Shown here piece by piece: positions 1-6,490 of a DNA stretch of 12,155 nucleotides. Made by a program: the position numbers and the translations under genes. The stretch spans positions 1 to 12,155 of the forward strand of contig JBFKFP010000082.1 of the NCBI GenBank assembly GCA_041618535.1. Reading direction: 5' to 3'. Under the pieces are notes generated by a model. The model was not told the DNA's origin, ran no database searches, and saw nothing but the letters and a program-made list of their open reading frames with translations. Numbering within the stretch: position 1 is the first letter of the stretch; every line of letters begins with the position of its first letter. The DNA comes from SHLJ01 sp041618535 (GTDB lineage: Bacteria > Bacteroidota > Bacteroidia > Flavobacteriales > Flavobacteriaceae).

Positions 1-12
1 AATAAATTTTAT

Positions 13-20
13 TATATTTG
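13..20 (+). promoter_or_regulatory. Candidate Bacteroidota -7 promoter box for the Lrp-type gene
   Basis: TATATTTG matches the Bacteroidota -7 consensus TAnnTTTG exactly. The matching -33 TTG element would lie at or beyond the left edge of the window, so it cannot be checked. Transcription would begin near position 27, giving a leader of about 58 nt before the ATG at 85. The surrounding DNA is very AT-rich, so a chance match is possible. Confidence 0.45.
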
Positions 21-36
21 ATTTCATAGAAAATAA

Positions 37-50
37 ATCTAAAAATAGAT
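37..50. repeat. Short AT-rich inverted repeat upstream of the Lrp-type gene
   Basis: ATCTA (37-41) and TAGAT (46-50) form a perfect 5-bp inverted repeat around AAAA. It lies between the candidate -7 box and the ATG at 85. Lrp/AsnC proteins bind AT-rich dyads and often regulate themselves, so this could be an operator, but the arms are short and chance is a fair alternative. Confidence 0.25.
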
Positions 51-84
51 CATTTGCAATTAGCTGTCTGAATATTTTTCCACC

Positions 85-543
85 ATGAAACTTGACCATA
101 CCGATCGAAAATTGTTAAACCTGCTTCAGGATGACTGTAAGCGAACCAATAAAGAACTTTCAATCAGGCTCGGACTATCTGTTACAGCTGTTTATGAGCG
201 TGTAAAAAAACTCGAAAAGGAGGGGATTATCCAAAAATATGTAGCCTTGTTAGACAAGAATAAGGTGGAACGTTCCTTCGTTGCTTTCTGCCATATCAAA
301 CTGGTTCAGCATTCTCAGGACTTTGTGGTACGTTTTGAAAAAGAGGTGTCCGGGCTGGAGGAGGTTATGGCCTGTTATCATATAAGTGGTGATTATGACT
401 ATTTACTCAAAATCCTGGTTAGTGATATTTCTGCATACCGCGATTTTATGGTAAAGAAATTGACCACCATTAATCACATTGGCAGCACCCACAGCATGTT
501 TATGATAAATGAGGTAAAACATTCTACTACCATCGAACTATAG
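85..543 (+). CDS. Lrp/AsnC family transcriptional regulator
   Basis: A 152-residue protein with the length and two-part build of the Lrp/AsnC family. Residues about 4-62 form the winged helix-turn-helix: the start resembles the family's LDxxDxxIL pattern, followed by a recognition region around SVTAVYERVKKLEKEGII. Residues about 65-140 form the RAM ligand-binding and oligomerisation domain, including the family-type stretch YHISGDYDYLLKI. Such proteins assemble as octamers or larger on DNA and respond to amino acids or related small molecules; the effector here cannot be read from sequence. The ATG at 85 has no Shine-Dalgarno sequence, as is normal in Bacteroidota. The next gene starts on the base after its TAG stop, so the two are probably cotranscribed. 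No amino-acid metabolic gene is adjacent to suggest a specific target. Confidence 0.93.
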   Translation: MKLDHTDRKLLNLLQDDCKRTNKELSIRLGLSVTAVYERVKKLEKEGIIQKYVALLDKNKVERSFVAFCHIKLVQHSQDFVVRFEKEVSGLEEVMACYHISGDYDYLLKILVSDISAYRDFMVKKLTTINHIGSTHSMFMINEVKHSTTIEL

Positions 544-1173
544 ATGTTGCGCGGGAATCCATATAAACTTTCTGAGCTCTTTTGCATCTTTGTACTTGCG
601 CCTGTCAGTTTTGCTCTGCCCTATTCCATATGGATCAAGATCGCCCTTGGACTCCTCGGTTTGATCTATGTCATCTGCGTGTTGCTGAAGGTTGAAAAAC
701 TCAAATTCAAACTAAAACCCGGTCTTGACTGGAAAAGATTTTTCCGTCAACTCGCTGTTCATTTTACCGTTATTGCGCTGATCACCACCCTCTATGTAAT
801 GAAGACCCAACCCGAACAATTATTCCGGATAATGATTGATAAATCGGGTATGTGGCTATTCATTCTTTTTATCTACAGCCTCTTTTCTGTATATCCGCAG
901 GAGCTCATATACAGAACCTTCTTTTTTACACGCTACGAAGAACTTGTTGGCAATAAATGGCTTTTCGTCATGCTGAATGCCGGACTTTTTTCATTGGCTC
1001 ATATTTTCTTTCAGAATGCCCTGGTTATGGTCTTAACCTTTATCGGAGGTTGGCTTTTTGCCCTTACTTACTATAAGACACGCTCTACGCTTATGGTATC
1101 CATCGAACATGCACTTTACGGCTGCTGGCTGTTCACTGTTGGTATGGGCGGGATGCTGGGCTTTCCTTCATGA
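544..1173 (+). CDS. CPBP (Abi) family intramembrane protease-like protein
   Basis: A 209-residue, strongly hydrophobic protein with about six membrane segments. It carries the CPBP/Rce1 motif series: motif 1 as Q119-E120-L-I-Y-R124 (usual form EExxxR), motif 2 with His153 in FSLAH, and motif 3 with His189 in SIEHALYG. In this family the glutamates and histidines line a catalytic centre inside the membrane; members include CAAX-type proteases and bacteriocin self-immunity proteins. Here the first Glu of motif 1 is Gln, while the second Glu and both His remain, so activity is plausible but unproven. The ATG directly follows the TAG of the Lrp-type gene, which suggests one transcript and translational coupling. 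No substrate, peptide gene or prenyltransferase is visible nearby. Confidence 0.8.
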   Translation: MLRGNPYKLSELFCIFVLAPVSFALPYSIWIKIALGLLGLIYVICVLLKVEKLKFKLKPGLDWKRFFRQLAVHFTVIALITTLYVMKTQPEQLFRIMIDKSGMWLFILFIYSLFSVYPQELIYRTFFFTRYEELVGNKWLFVMLNAGLFSLAHIFFQNALVMVLTFIGGWLFALTYYKTRSTLMVSIEHALYGCWLFTVGMGGMLGFPS

Positions 1174-1243
1174 CGTTGGTAAAATCCTGTTAAAGAGGAA
1201 GAAAGGGATTGAACTTTTTATTAATTTGAAAAAAACCAGCCAG

Positions 1244-1747
1244 ATGGATCGACAAGCGTTCTTAAAAAATATCTCTGCAGGAATCATCGGTTTTTCCGTT
1301 ATTCCTGTAATGGCGAATTCAATTTCTCAGGATTCTGAACAACTTGACAAAGGCCTAGTAAAGGAATTTGTGGGTAAATCCCATAGCGACCTGGCCATGG
1401 TCAAGCTGATGCTTGAGCAGCACCCAACTTTATTGAATGCGGCCCATGACTGGAAATATGGAGATTTCGAAACCGGGCTGGGAGCGGCCAGCCATGTTGG
1501 TTACCTCGAACTGGTGCAGTATTTCCTCGATCAGGGTGCCCAGGCCAATGTGTTCACTCTGGCCCTGCTTGGCCAACTTGAACCATTGAAGTTGATTTTA
1601 GATTTCTCCCCCAAAACCCTTTATGCTAAGGGTCCGCATGGCTTTACTTTGCTTCATCATGCCGAAAAGGGTGGTGAGCAGGCACTCGCGGTAAAGGATT
1701 ACCTGATACATGCCGGACTGACCAAGGCTCAGGTACCTCTTTATTAA
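1244..1747 (+). CDS. Exported ankyrin-repeat protein with Tat-like leader
   Basis: A 167-residue protein when started at the ATG at 1244. The N-terminus (DRQAFLKN, then a hydrophobic run to about residue 24 ending PVMANS) resembles a Tat leader, with Arg-Gln in place of the twin arginine, so export to the periplasm is likely. Residues about 48-160 hold roughly three ankyrin-like helical repeats, including the stretch FETGLGAASHVGYLELVQYFLDQG and a later GPHGFTLLHHA, which recur in a Bacteroidota family of small exported ankyrin proteins. An in-frame TTG at 1226 would add six residues (LKKTSQ). The open frame also extends back to 1058, but that part overlaps the CPBP gene in another frame and is not believed. 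The gap from the CPBP stop is 70 nt, and cotranscription is likely. Function unknown; ankyrin repeats bind proteins. Confidence 0.75.
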   Translation: MDRQAFLKNISAGIIGFSVIPVMANSISQDSEQLDKGLVKEFVGKSHSDLAMVKLMLEQHPTLLNAAHDWKYGDFETGLGAASHVGYLELVQYFLDQGAQANVFTLALLGQLEPLKLILDFSPKTLYAKGPHGFTLLHHAEKGGEQALAVKDYLIHAGLTKAQVPLY

Positions 1748-1760
1748 GCCGAATAAATTA

Positions 1761-1791
1761 TTGCCTTGCCATTAAATTAGTCGTATTTTTG
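1761..1791 (+). promoter_or_regulatory. Promoter of lpdA
   Basis: A -33 type TTG (1761-1763) is followed, after 20 nt, by TATTTTTG (1784-1791), an exact match to the Bacteroidota -7 consensus TAnnTTTG. Transcription would start near 1797, about 25 nt before the lpdA ATG. Spacing and order fit the known consensus, which makes this the best-supported promoter in the window. Confidence 0.6.
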
Positions 1792-1822
1792 TTGGCTCAA
1801 ATTATAATCAGACTTTTTCATT

Positions 1823-3223
1823 ATGAAATCATACGATGTTGCTGTCATTGGTTCCGGACCAGGTGGTTATGTTGCCGCGATCAGGTGTGCTCAATTAGGG
1901 ATGTCAACCGCTATTATTGAAAAATACAGTACTCTTGGCGGAACCTGCCTTAATGTGGGCTGCATTCCGAGTAAGGCATTACTCGACTCTTCTCACCATT
2001 ACGAAGATGCTGTAAAGCATTTCGAGGAACACGGTATCGATATACCTGGTGAGATCAGGGTTAACCTGAAGCAGATGATTGCGCGCAAACAGGCCGTTGT
2101 TGATCAGACCACCTCTGGGATCGATTTCCTGATGAAAAAGAACAAGATCGATGTTTATCAAGGTGTGGGCAGTTTTAAGGATGGGACACATATCCTGGTA
2201 AAAGGAGATGAAGAGGTGGAAATTGAAGCTAAGAACACCATTATCGCCACCGGTAGTAAACCGGCCAACCTGCCTTTTATAGAGCTGGATAAAGACCGCA
2301 TCATCACCTCTACTGAAGCATTGAAATTAAAGGAGATCCCGAAGCATCTTATCATTATCGGCGGCGGAGTGATCGGGCTGGAATTGGGTCAGGTTTATCG
2401 CAGGCTGGGATCTGAGGTCAGTATAGTAGAGTACTTGGACCGTATTATTCCTACTATGGATTCAGGCTTGTCCAAGGAACTGAACAAGGTTTTCAAAAAG
2501 CAGAAATTCAGTATCAACGTCTCGCACCAGGTGAAATCGGTAGAAAGAAAAGGGGACGAGGTAATTGTTACCGCGGAAAATAAAAAGGGCGAAAGCGTTG
2601 AGTTTAAAGGTGATTATTGCCTGGTTTCCGTAGGTAGAAGACCTTATACCGACGGACTTAACGCAGAAGCAGCCGGCGTTAAATTAGATGATAAAGGAAG
2701 GATAGAGGTTAACGGACACCTTCAGACCTCGGCATCTAATATTTATGCCATTGGTGATGTGGTTAAAGGTGCCATGCTCGCGCACAAGGCTGAGGAGGAA
2801 GGTGTGTTTGTAGCTGAGGTCATTGCGGGACAGAAACCTCATATAGATTACAATTTAATCCCCGGAGTAGTCTACACCTGGCCGGAAGTGGCCTCTGTAG
2901 GCAAAACAGAAGAAGAGCTCAAAGAAGCCGGCATCAATTATAAGAGCGGACAGTTTCCAATGCGCGCACTGGGAAGAAGCAGGGCCAGTATGGATATCGA
3001 CGGATTTGTGAAGATCCTGGCTCATGCCGATACAGACGAGATTCTCGGAGTTCATATGATAGGTGCACGGGCTGCTGACATGATTGCTGAGGCCGTTGTT
3101 GCAATGGAATACAGGGCTAGTGCGGAGGATATCTCGAGGATGAGTCATGCTCACCCAACATTTACCGAAGCCATTAAAGAAGCAGCTCTGGCCGCAACCG
3201 AAAACAGGGCCTTGCATGTCTGA
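1823..3223 (+). CDS. lpdA: Dihydrolipoyl dehydrogenase (E3)
   Basis: A 466-residue FAD- and NAD-dependent disulfide oxidoreductase of full family length. It reoxidises dihydrolipoamide on the 2-oxoacid dehydrogenase complexes and the glycine cleavage system, passing electrons to NAD+. Visible features in order: N-terminal FAD dinucleotide fold GSGPGG (residues 10-15); redox disulfide Cys42 and Cys47 in GGTCLNVGCIPSK, the lipoamide dehydrogenase spacing; NAD-binding fold GGGVIG (180-185); second FAD contact around YAIGDV; and a C-terminal dimer domain with the catalytic pair His444 and Glu449 in HAHPTFTE. All key residues are intact. It stands alone with its own promoter and a terminator, not beside E1 or E2 genes, so it probably serves several complexes as a shared E3. 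The ATG at 1823 is fixed by the immediate FAD-fold start. Confidence 0.97.
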   Translation: MKSYDVAVIGSGPGGYVAAIRCAQLGMSTAIIEKYSTLGGTCLNVGCIPSKALLDSSHHYEDAVKHFEEHGIDIPGEIRVNLKQMIARKQAVVDQTTSGIDFLMKKNKIDVYQGVGSFKDGTHILVKGDEEVEIEAKNTIIATGSKPANLPFIELDKDRIITSTEALKLKEIPKHLIIIGGGVIGLELGQVYRRLGSEVSIVEYLDRIIPTMDSGLSKELNKVFKKQKFSINVSHQVKSVERKGDEVIVTAENKKGESVEFKGDYCLVSVGRRPYTDGLNAEAAGVKLDDKGRIEVNGHLQTSASNIYAIGDVVKGAMLAHKAEEEGVFVAEVIAGQKPHIDYNLIPGVVYTWPEVASVGKTEEELKEAGINYKSGQFPMRALGRSRASMDIDGFVKILAHADTDEILGVHMIGARAADMIAEAVVAMEYRASAEDISRMSHAHPTFTEAIKEAALAATENRALHV

Positions 3224-3229
3224 TGGTCT

Positions 3230-3261
3230 GAATTGGGCGCTATTTCCAATTCTTTTGTTTT
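3230..3261 (+). terminator. Intrinsic terminator after lpdA
   Basis: GAATTGG (3230-3236) and CCAATTC (3246-3252) form a perfect 7-bp stem with a 9-nt loop, followed by TTTTGTTTT (3253-3261). It begins 6 nt after the lpdA stop. The stem is AT-rich and so modest in strength, but place and T-tract fit a Rho-independent terminator. Confidence 0.65.
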
Positions 3262-3462
3262 AAGATTCCCCATTTTTAATCTTTAGGATTCGGCCAAGTT
3301 TTTTATATTCGTTATAACCAACGAAATCATCGCTTATTTTTTAATTTGTCTATTGATTTTGAGCTAGTTAAGAATCCCTCTATGCTGAATTCAATTATTT
3401 TTCGCCATTGGTGTGACTTACAGGGGATAGTTGTGTCAAACATAATATAACCCTGACAACAC
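3262..3462 (+). promoter_or_regulatory. Leader region of the ECF sigma gene
   Basis: AT-rich noncoding DNA between the lpdA terminator and the sigma gene; no convincing small gene is seen. A weak promoter candidate is TTG (3408-3410), 17 nt, then TAGTTGTG (3428-3435), one mismatch from TAnnTTTG. An imperfect inverted repeat, GTTGTGTCA (3430-3438) and TGACAACAC (3454-3462), overlaps that box and abuts the start codon. It pairs at seven of nine positions around an AT-rich 15-nt spacer. Either could matter for control, but neither is firm. Confidence 0.3.
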
Positions 3463-4053
3463 TTGGATAAGGAATTGAACCACAACAATATGTCCGATGA
3501 GGAATTGGTGCGTGCCATCATCACCTCAAACGACACTATGCTATTTGAAATACTCTATGACAGGTATTCCAAAGTGGTTTATAACAAGTGCTTTAGTTTT
3601 GCGAAGAATCAGCCTGAGGCGGAAGATCTCACTCAGGATGTTTTTTTGAAACTCTTTGTGAAACTGAGGTCCTTTAAAGGAAAATCCAAGTTTTCGACCT
3701 GGCTTTATGCCTTTACTTATAACCATTGTGTAAATTATGTAAACAGGAGTACCGCTAAAAAAATTGAACGAAAATCGGTTGACTCGGAGGTTCTGGAGTA
3801 CAAACTATATGACCCTCAGTCAGACGATCGCGATATCAGCCAGCTAAAGGCTGACAAATTGAAGGAAGCACTGGAATTTATTACTCCCGATGAGAAAATG
3901 ATTCTATTGCTTAAATATCAGGATGGTCTGAGCATCAGGGAGCTCTCAGAAAACCTGGATATTGGAGAAAGCGCTGTTAAGATGAGACTTAAACGCGCCA
4001 AAGAAAAATTAATAATCGTATATAATGACCGTGCTTATGGACAATCCGTTTGA
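3463..4053 (+). CDS. ECF-type RNA polymerase sigma factor
   Basis: A 196-residue sigma-70 family protein with the ECF layout: region 2 at residues about 25-95 (EAEDLTQDVFLKLF is the core-binding 2.2 segment, FSTWLYAFTYNHCVNYV the 2.3/2.4 segment) and region 4 at about 133-186 with the helix-turn-helix LSIRELSENLDIGESAVKMRLKRAKEKL. Region 3 is absent, as expected. The chosen start is TTG 3463, giving MDKELNHNNM, because I recall related flavobacterial proteins carrying the same leader; the ATG at 3490 would give a protein nine residues shorter and is possible. The last 17 nt overlap the next small gene. No anti-sigma factor with a membrane segment or zinc-binding motif is adjacent, and there is no SusC/SusD or FecR partner, so this is not the usual polysaccharide or iron uptake type. 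Target genes are unknown. Confidence 0.92.
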   Translation: MDKELNHNNMSDEELVRAIITSNDTMLFEILYDRYSKVVYNKCFSFAKNQPEAEDLTQDVFLKLFVKLRSFKGKSKFSTWLYAFTYNHCVNYVNRSTAKKIERKSVDSEVLEYKLYDPQSDDRDISQLKADKLKEALEFITPDEKMILLLKYQDGLSIRELSENLDIGESAVKMRLKRAKEKLIIVYNDRAYGQSV

Positions 4054-4213
4054 ATACATAAACACACCCTTAAAGGATGTTCCGGAAGAGTTAAAGGAAC
4101 GCGTGATGAAAGATGTGGCTTACGCCAAGCTTTTAATGGATCTCGCGAGCTTGTTTTCTTTGAACGTGAGCAGCGTCATTGAACGCACCATAAAAAATCG
4201 CAACCAGGAATAA
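4037..4213 (+). CDS. Small protein coupled to the ECF sigma gene
   Basis: A 58-residue, mostly helical and soluble-looking protein (MDNPFEYINTPLKDVPEEL to the end at NRNQE). Its ATG lies inside the last codons of the sigma gene in another frame (17-nt overlap), a typical arrangement for translational coupling; an upstream in-frame ATG at 4025 would add four residues. No known domain is recognised. I recall similar short proteins after flavobacterial ECF sigma genes, but this is memory and not a search. A central hydrophobic run, KLLMDLASLFSLNVSSVI, is amphipathic rather than a clear membrane span. It may bind or adjust the sigma factor, or act with the channel gene that follows 28 nt later. 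The tight overlap supports it being real. Confidence 0.7.
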   Translation: MDNPFEYINTPLKDVPEELKERVMKDVAYAKLLMDLASLFSLNVSSVIERTIKNRNQE

Positions 4214-4241
4214 ACCGATCTAATTTAACAGTTAAGTCATT

Positions 4242-5048
4242 ATGGAAAAAATTAATGAATACAAAGATCTTATACTTGACGCCACCTTAACCAATGGGAT
4301 GACTGTGGGTAAAGCCTTACTGGTTTTATTCGTAGGATGGCTTTTTATCAAGCTTCTGCTTTTGGTGCTCAGGAAAGCACTGCGACTGATAAGAATTGAT
4401 AAACTCGGTGAAAAGCTGAATGAGATTGAATTGTTTGAAGGAAAGAAACTGAACGTGAACCTCACCAAGGTGATATTGAGTTTTGTAAAATGGTCCTTGT
4501 TGCTTCTTCTCATCATTGTCGTTTCCGAGATGCTGGGGCTCACAATCATTTCCGAAGAGCTCGGTAACCTGATACACTATCTTCCGCAACTCCTGAGTGC
4601 AGTGATCATTTTTATGATCGGCCTGTTCATTGCCAATTTTGCAAAGAACTCTATAAAAGCGCTCTTTAAATCGCTGGATATTTCAGGATCAAAAATGATC
4701 AGCCAGTTGGTATTTCTCATCATCCTTGTTGTGGTATCGATAACAGCCTTGAACCAGGCGGGTATAAATACCGAGATTATCACCAGTAATCTGACCCTGA
4801 TTTTTGGTGCTTTCCTGGCGGCTTTTGCACTTGCATTAGGCCTGGGAGCGCGTGAGGTTGTGGCCGATTTGCTCAGAACTTTCTATACCAGGAGGACTTA
4901 CGAACTGGGGCAGAAGATAAAATTTAATGATGTACGTGGTGAGATCATAGCCATAGATGATATATCAATGACATTAAAAACCCAGGATGGCAAGCTTGTT
5001 GTTCCGGTTAAAGATATAGTAGAAAGTCAAGTCGAAATTCAGGAATAA
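4242..5048 (+). CDS. MscS-like mechanosensitive channel family protein
   Basis: A 268-residue membrane protein with about five predicted membrane helices, at residues roughly 24-46, 77-98, 114-134, 152-171 and 183-201. The last one is glycine- and alanine-rich (FGAFLAAFALALGLGAREVVADLL), as in the pore-lining helix of MscS proteins. It is followed by a short beta domain at about 217-262 (YELGQKIKFNDVRGEIIAID, ending in VVPVKDIV), the MscS middle domain. The large C-terminal cage of E. coli MscS is missing. MscS-family channels release solutes when membrane tension rises after osmotic downshock; some members in this short class have other gating or signalling roles. It is the last gene of the sigma cassette and ends at a strong terminator, which hints that the sigma factor and channel share an envelope or osmotic task. 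Confidence 0.85.
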   Translation: MEKINEYKDLILDATLTNGMTVGKALLVLFVGWLFIKLLLLVLRKALRLIRIDKLGEKLNEIELFEGKKLNVNLTKVILSFVKWSLLLLLIIVVSEMLGLTIISEELGNLIHYLPQLLSAVIIFMIGLFIANFAKNSIKALFKSLDISGSKMISQLVFLIILVVVSITALNQAGINTEIITSNLTLIFGAFLAAFALALGLGAREVVADLLRTFYTRRTYELGQKIKFNDVRGEIIAIDDISMTLKTQDGKLVVPVKDIVESQVEIQE

Positions 5049-5104
5049 CTTAAGTTGTGGTAATAAGTTATTGTTAGGGAAGACCTGAACTTGATTTTTT
5101 ACTT

Positions 5105-5137
5105 AACCCTTTTCGTTTCGGCGGAAAGGGTTTTTTT
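5105..5137 (+). terminator. Strong intrinsic terminator after the MscS-like gene
   Basis: AACCCTTT (5105-5112) and AAAGGGTT (5125-5132) form a perfect 8-bp stem, extendable inward by one T-G and one C-G pair, with a run of seven T (5131-5137). It closes the sigma - small protein - channel unit. As the stem is flanked by A residues on the left and T residues on the right it could also slow transcription from the other side, though no gene ends there on the minus strand. Confidence 0.85.
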
Positions 5138-5154
5138 ATTATTGTATTGAGACC

Positions 5155-5162
5155 TAAATTTA
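5155..5162 (+). promoter_or_regulatory. Weak candidate -7 box before pabB
   Basis: TAAATTTA differs from TAnnTTTG only at the last base and ends 8 nt before the ATG at 5171. No good TTG lies at the -33 distance, which would fall in the T-tract of the preceding terminator. If used, the transcript would have almost no leader. Read-through of the terminator is the alternative source of pabB mRNA. Confidence 0.25.
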
Positions 5163-5170
5163 CGCCTCTC

Positions 5171-6490
5171 ATGAAAGTTGGAAGGATTAAAAGGATAAAG
5201 AAGATCGAAGACCCCGATCTCTTCAAGAAACAGTTGCTTCACTGGAGTGCAGGATTCAGCCATATCTGCTGGATGGATTCTAATCATCACCAGCAGGCCT
5301 ATGGTTCTTATGACGCTTTATTGGCGGTAGATGCCGAGGCTGTTCTTCAGACATCTTTCCAGGGTGCCTTTGAAAGCCTCTCAAATTTCAGGGCTTCAAC
5401 AACCGATTGGATTTTCGGATACCTGTCTTACGATTTGAAAAATGATATCGAGGAGCTTCAATCTGAAAACATTGATGGCGCCGGCTTCCCTGATTTGTTC
5501 TTTTTCCGGCCGAGGCGCCTGATCTTGATTGAACAAAACCAGGTGATCTTTGAGTACCTGGTTGATATTGCCGAGCAAATAGACTCAGATTTCAGGAAGA
5601 TCACCGGTCTCGCAGCCACATCTGCAGATGAGCATCAAAACAAGGTGAGGATCAGCCTCCGAACCCATAAGGATGAATATTTCAATAAGGTAGAGAATAT
5701 TCTGGACCACATAAGAAGAGGTGATATTTATGAGGTAAATTTTTGCCAGGAGTTCTTCGCTGAACAAACGATTATCGATCCGATCACAGCTTATCGAAAC
5801 CTCAATGCCATCTCATCTCCACCCTTTGCCACGTTTCTGAAGAATGAAAACCTATATGTGTTGAGCGCTTCCCCTGAACGCTATTTAAGGAAGCAGGGCT
5901 CGCTTGTTATTAGCCAACCCATAAAGGGAACCTCTAAAAGATCTGAGGACCCCGCAGAGGACGTCCGTCTCAAACTCAGTATGGAAAATGACCCTAAGGA
6001 ACGCAGCGAGAATATAATGATCGTTGATCTGGTTAGAAATGATCTCTCCCGCATTGCCTTAAAGGGCACGGTTGAGGTTGAGGAATTATGCGGGGTTTAT
6101 AGTTTTGAGCAGGTTCACCAGATGATCTCTACAGTCAAAGCTGATATTAGCGATGATGTCGATCCCGTAGATATTATCAAGGCTTCCTTCCCCATGGGAA
6201 GCATGACCGGAGCACCGAAAATTTCGGCTATGAAGATCATTGAAGAACTTGAGGATGCTAAAAGAGGGGTATATTCGGGAGCTGTCGGTTATTTTACCCC
6301 GGGGGGAGATTTCGATTTTAATGTGGTAATCAGAAGTATATTATATAATGAGTCTAATGCCTATATCTCCTTCTCGGTGGGAGGAGCCATAACCGCTAAA
6401 AGTGACCCGATGGCCGAATATGAGGAGTGTCTTATAAAAGCCAAGGCCATGAGACTGGTACTAGACGATACCGTGGATAGAGAATCCTAG
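5171..6490 (+). CDS. pabB: Aminodeoxychorismate synthase component I
   Basis: A 439-residue chorismate-binding enzyme that aminates chorismate to 4-amino-4-deoxychorismate on the way to p-aminobenzoate and folate. The catalytic domain fills the C-terminal two thirds: the entry motif GDIYEVNFCQ (from residue 184), PIKGT (250-254), NIMIVDLVRNDL, and MGSMTGAPK (from 342), then the closing segments SVGGAITAKSDP and EYEECLIKAKAM. Lys252 in PIKGT marks PabB; anthranilate and isochorismate synthases usually have Ala there (PIAGT), which argues against TrpE. No glutamine amidotransferase domain or pabA gene is present, so ammonia must come from a subunit encoded elsewhere. The ATG at 5171 is preferred; a TTG at 5147 would add eight residues. 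Its stop overlaps the stop of the converging minus-strand gene. Confidence 0.93.
   Translation: MKVGRIKRIKKIEDPDLFKKQLLHWSAGFSHICWMDSNHHQQAYGSYDALLAVDAEAVLQTSFQGAFESLSNFRASTTDWIFGYLSYDLKNDIEELQSENIDGAGFPDLFFFRPRRLILIEQNQVIFEYLVDIAEQIDSDFRKITGLAATSADEHQNKVRISLRTHKDEYFNKVENILDHIRRGDIYEVNFCQEFFAEQTIIDPITAYRNLNAISSPPFATFLKNENLYVLSASPERYLRKQGSLVISQPIKGTSKRSEDPAEDVRLKLSMENDPKERSENIMIVDLVRNDLSRIALKGTVEVEELCGVYSFEQVHQMISTVKADISDDVDPVDIIKASFPMGSMTGAPKISAMKIIEELEDAKRGVYSGAVGYFTPGGDFDFNVVIRSILYNESNAYISFSVGGAITAKSDPMAEYEECLIKAKAMRLVLDDTVDRES

Noticed and set aside
1058..1243. N-terminal extension of the ankyrin gene back to an ATG at 1058
   Set aside because: It overlaps the CPBP coding region in another frame for over 100 nt, and the Tat-like leader begins at 1244, which would otherwise be buried inside the protein.
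2855..3217. 120-codon open frame on the minus strand inside lpdA
   Set aside because: It lies fully opposite a well-supported enzyme gene, and the translation has no recognisable domain or sensible composition.
3262..3462. A small gene or noncoding RNA in the largest gap
   Set aside because: Only a 22-codon frame near 3381 and no stable structure were seen; not enough to support a gene.
4232..4549. 105-codon minus-strand frame opposite the MscS-like gene
   Set aside because: Low-complexity Ser/Phe-rich translation, a typical antisense product of a hydrophobic gene.
5171..6490. Reading pabB as anthranilate synthase (trpE)
   Set aside because: The motif is PIKGT with Lys252, as in aminodeoxychorismate synthase, and no other trp gene is adjacent.
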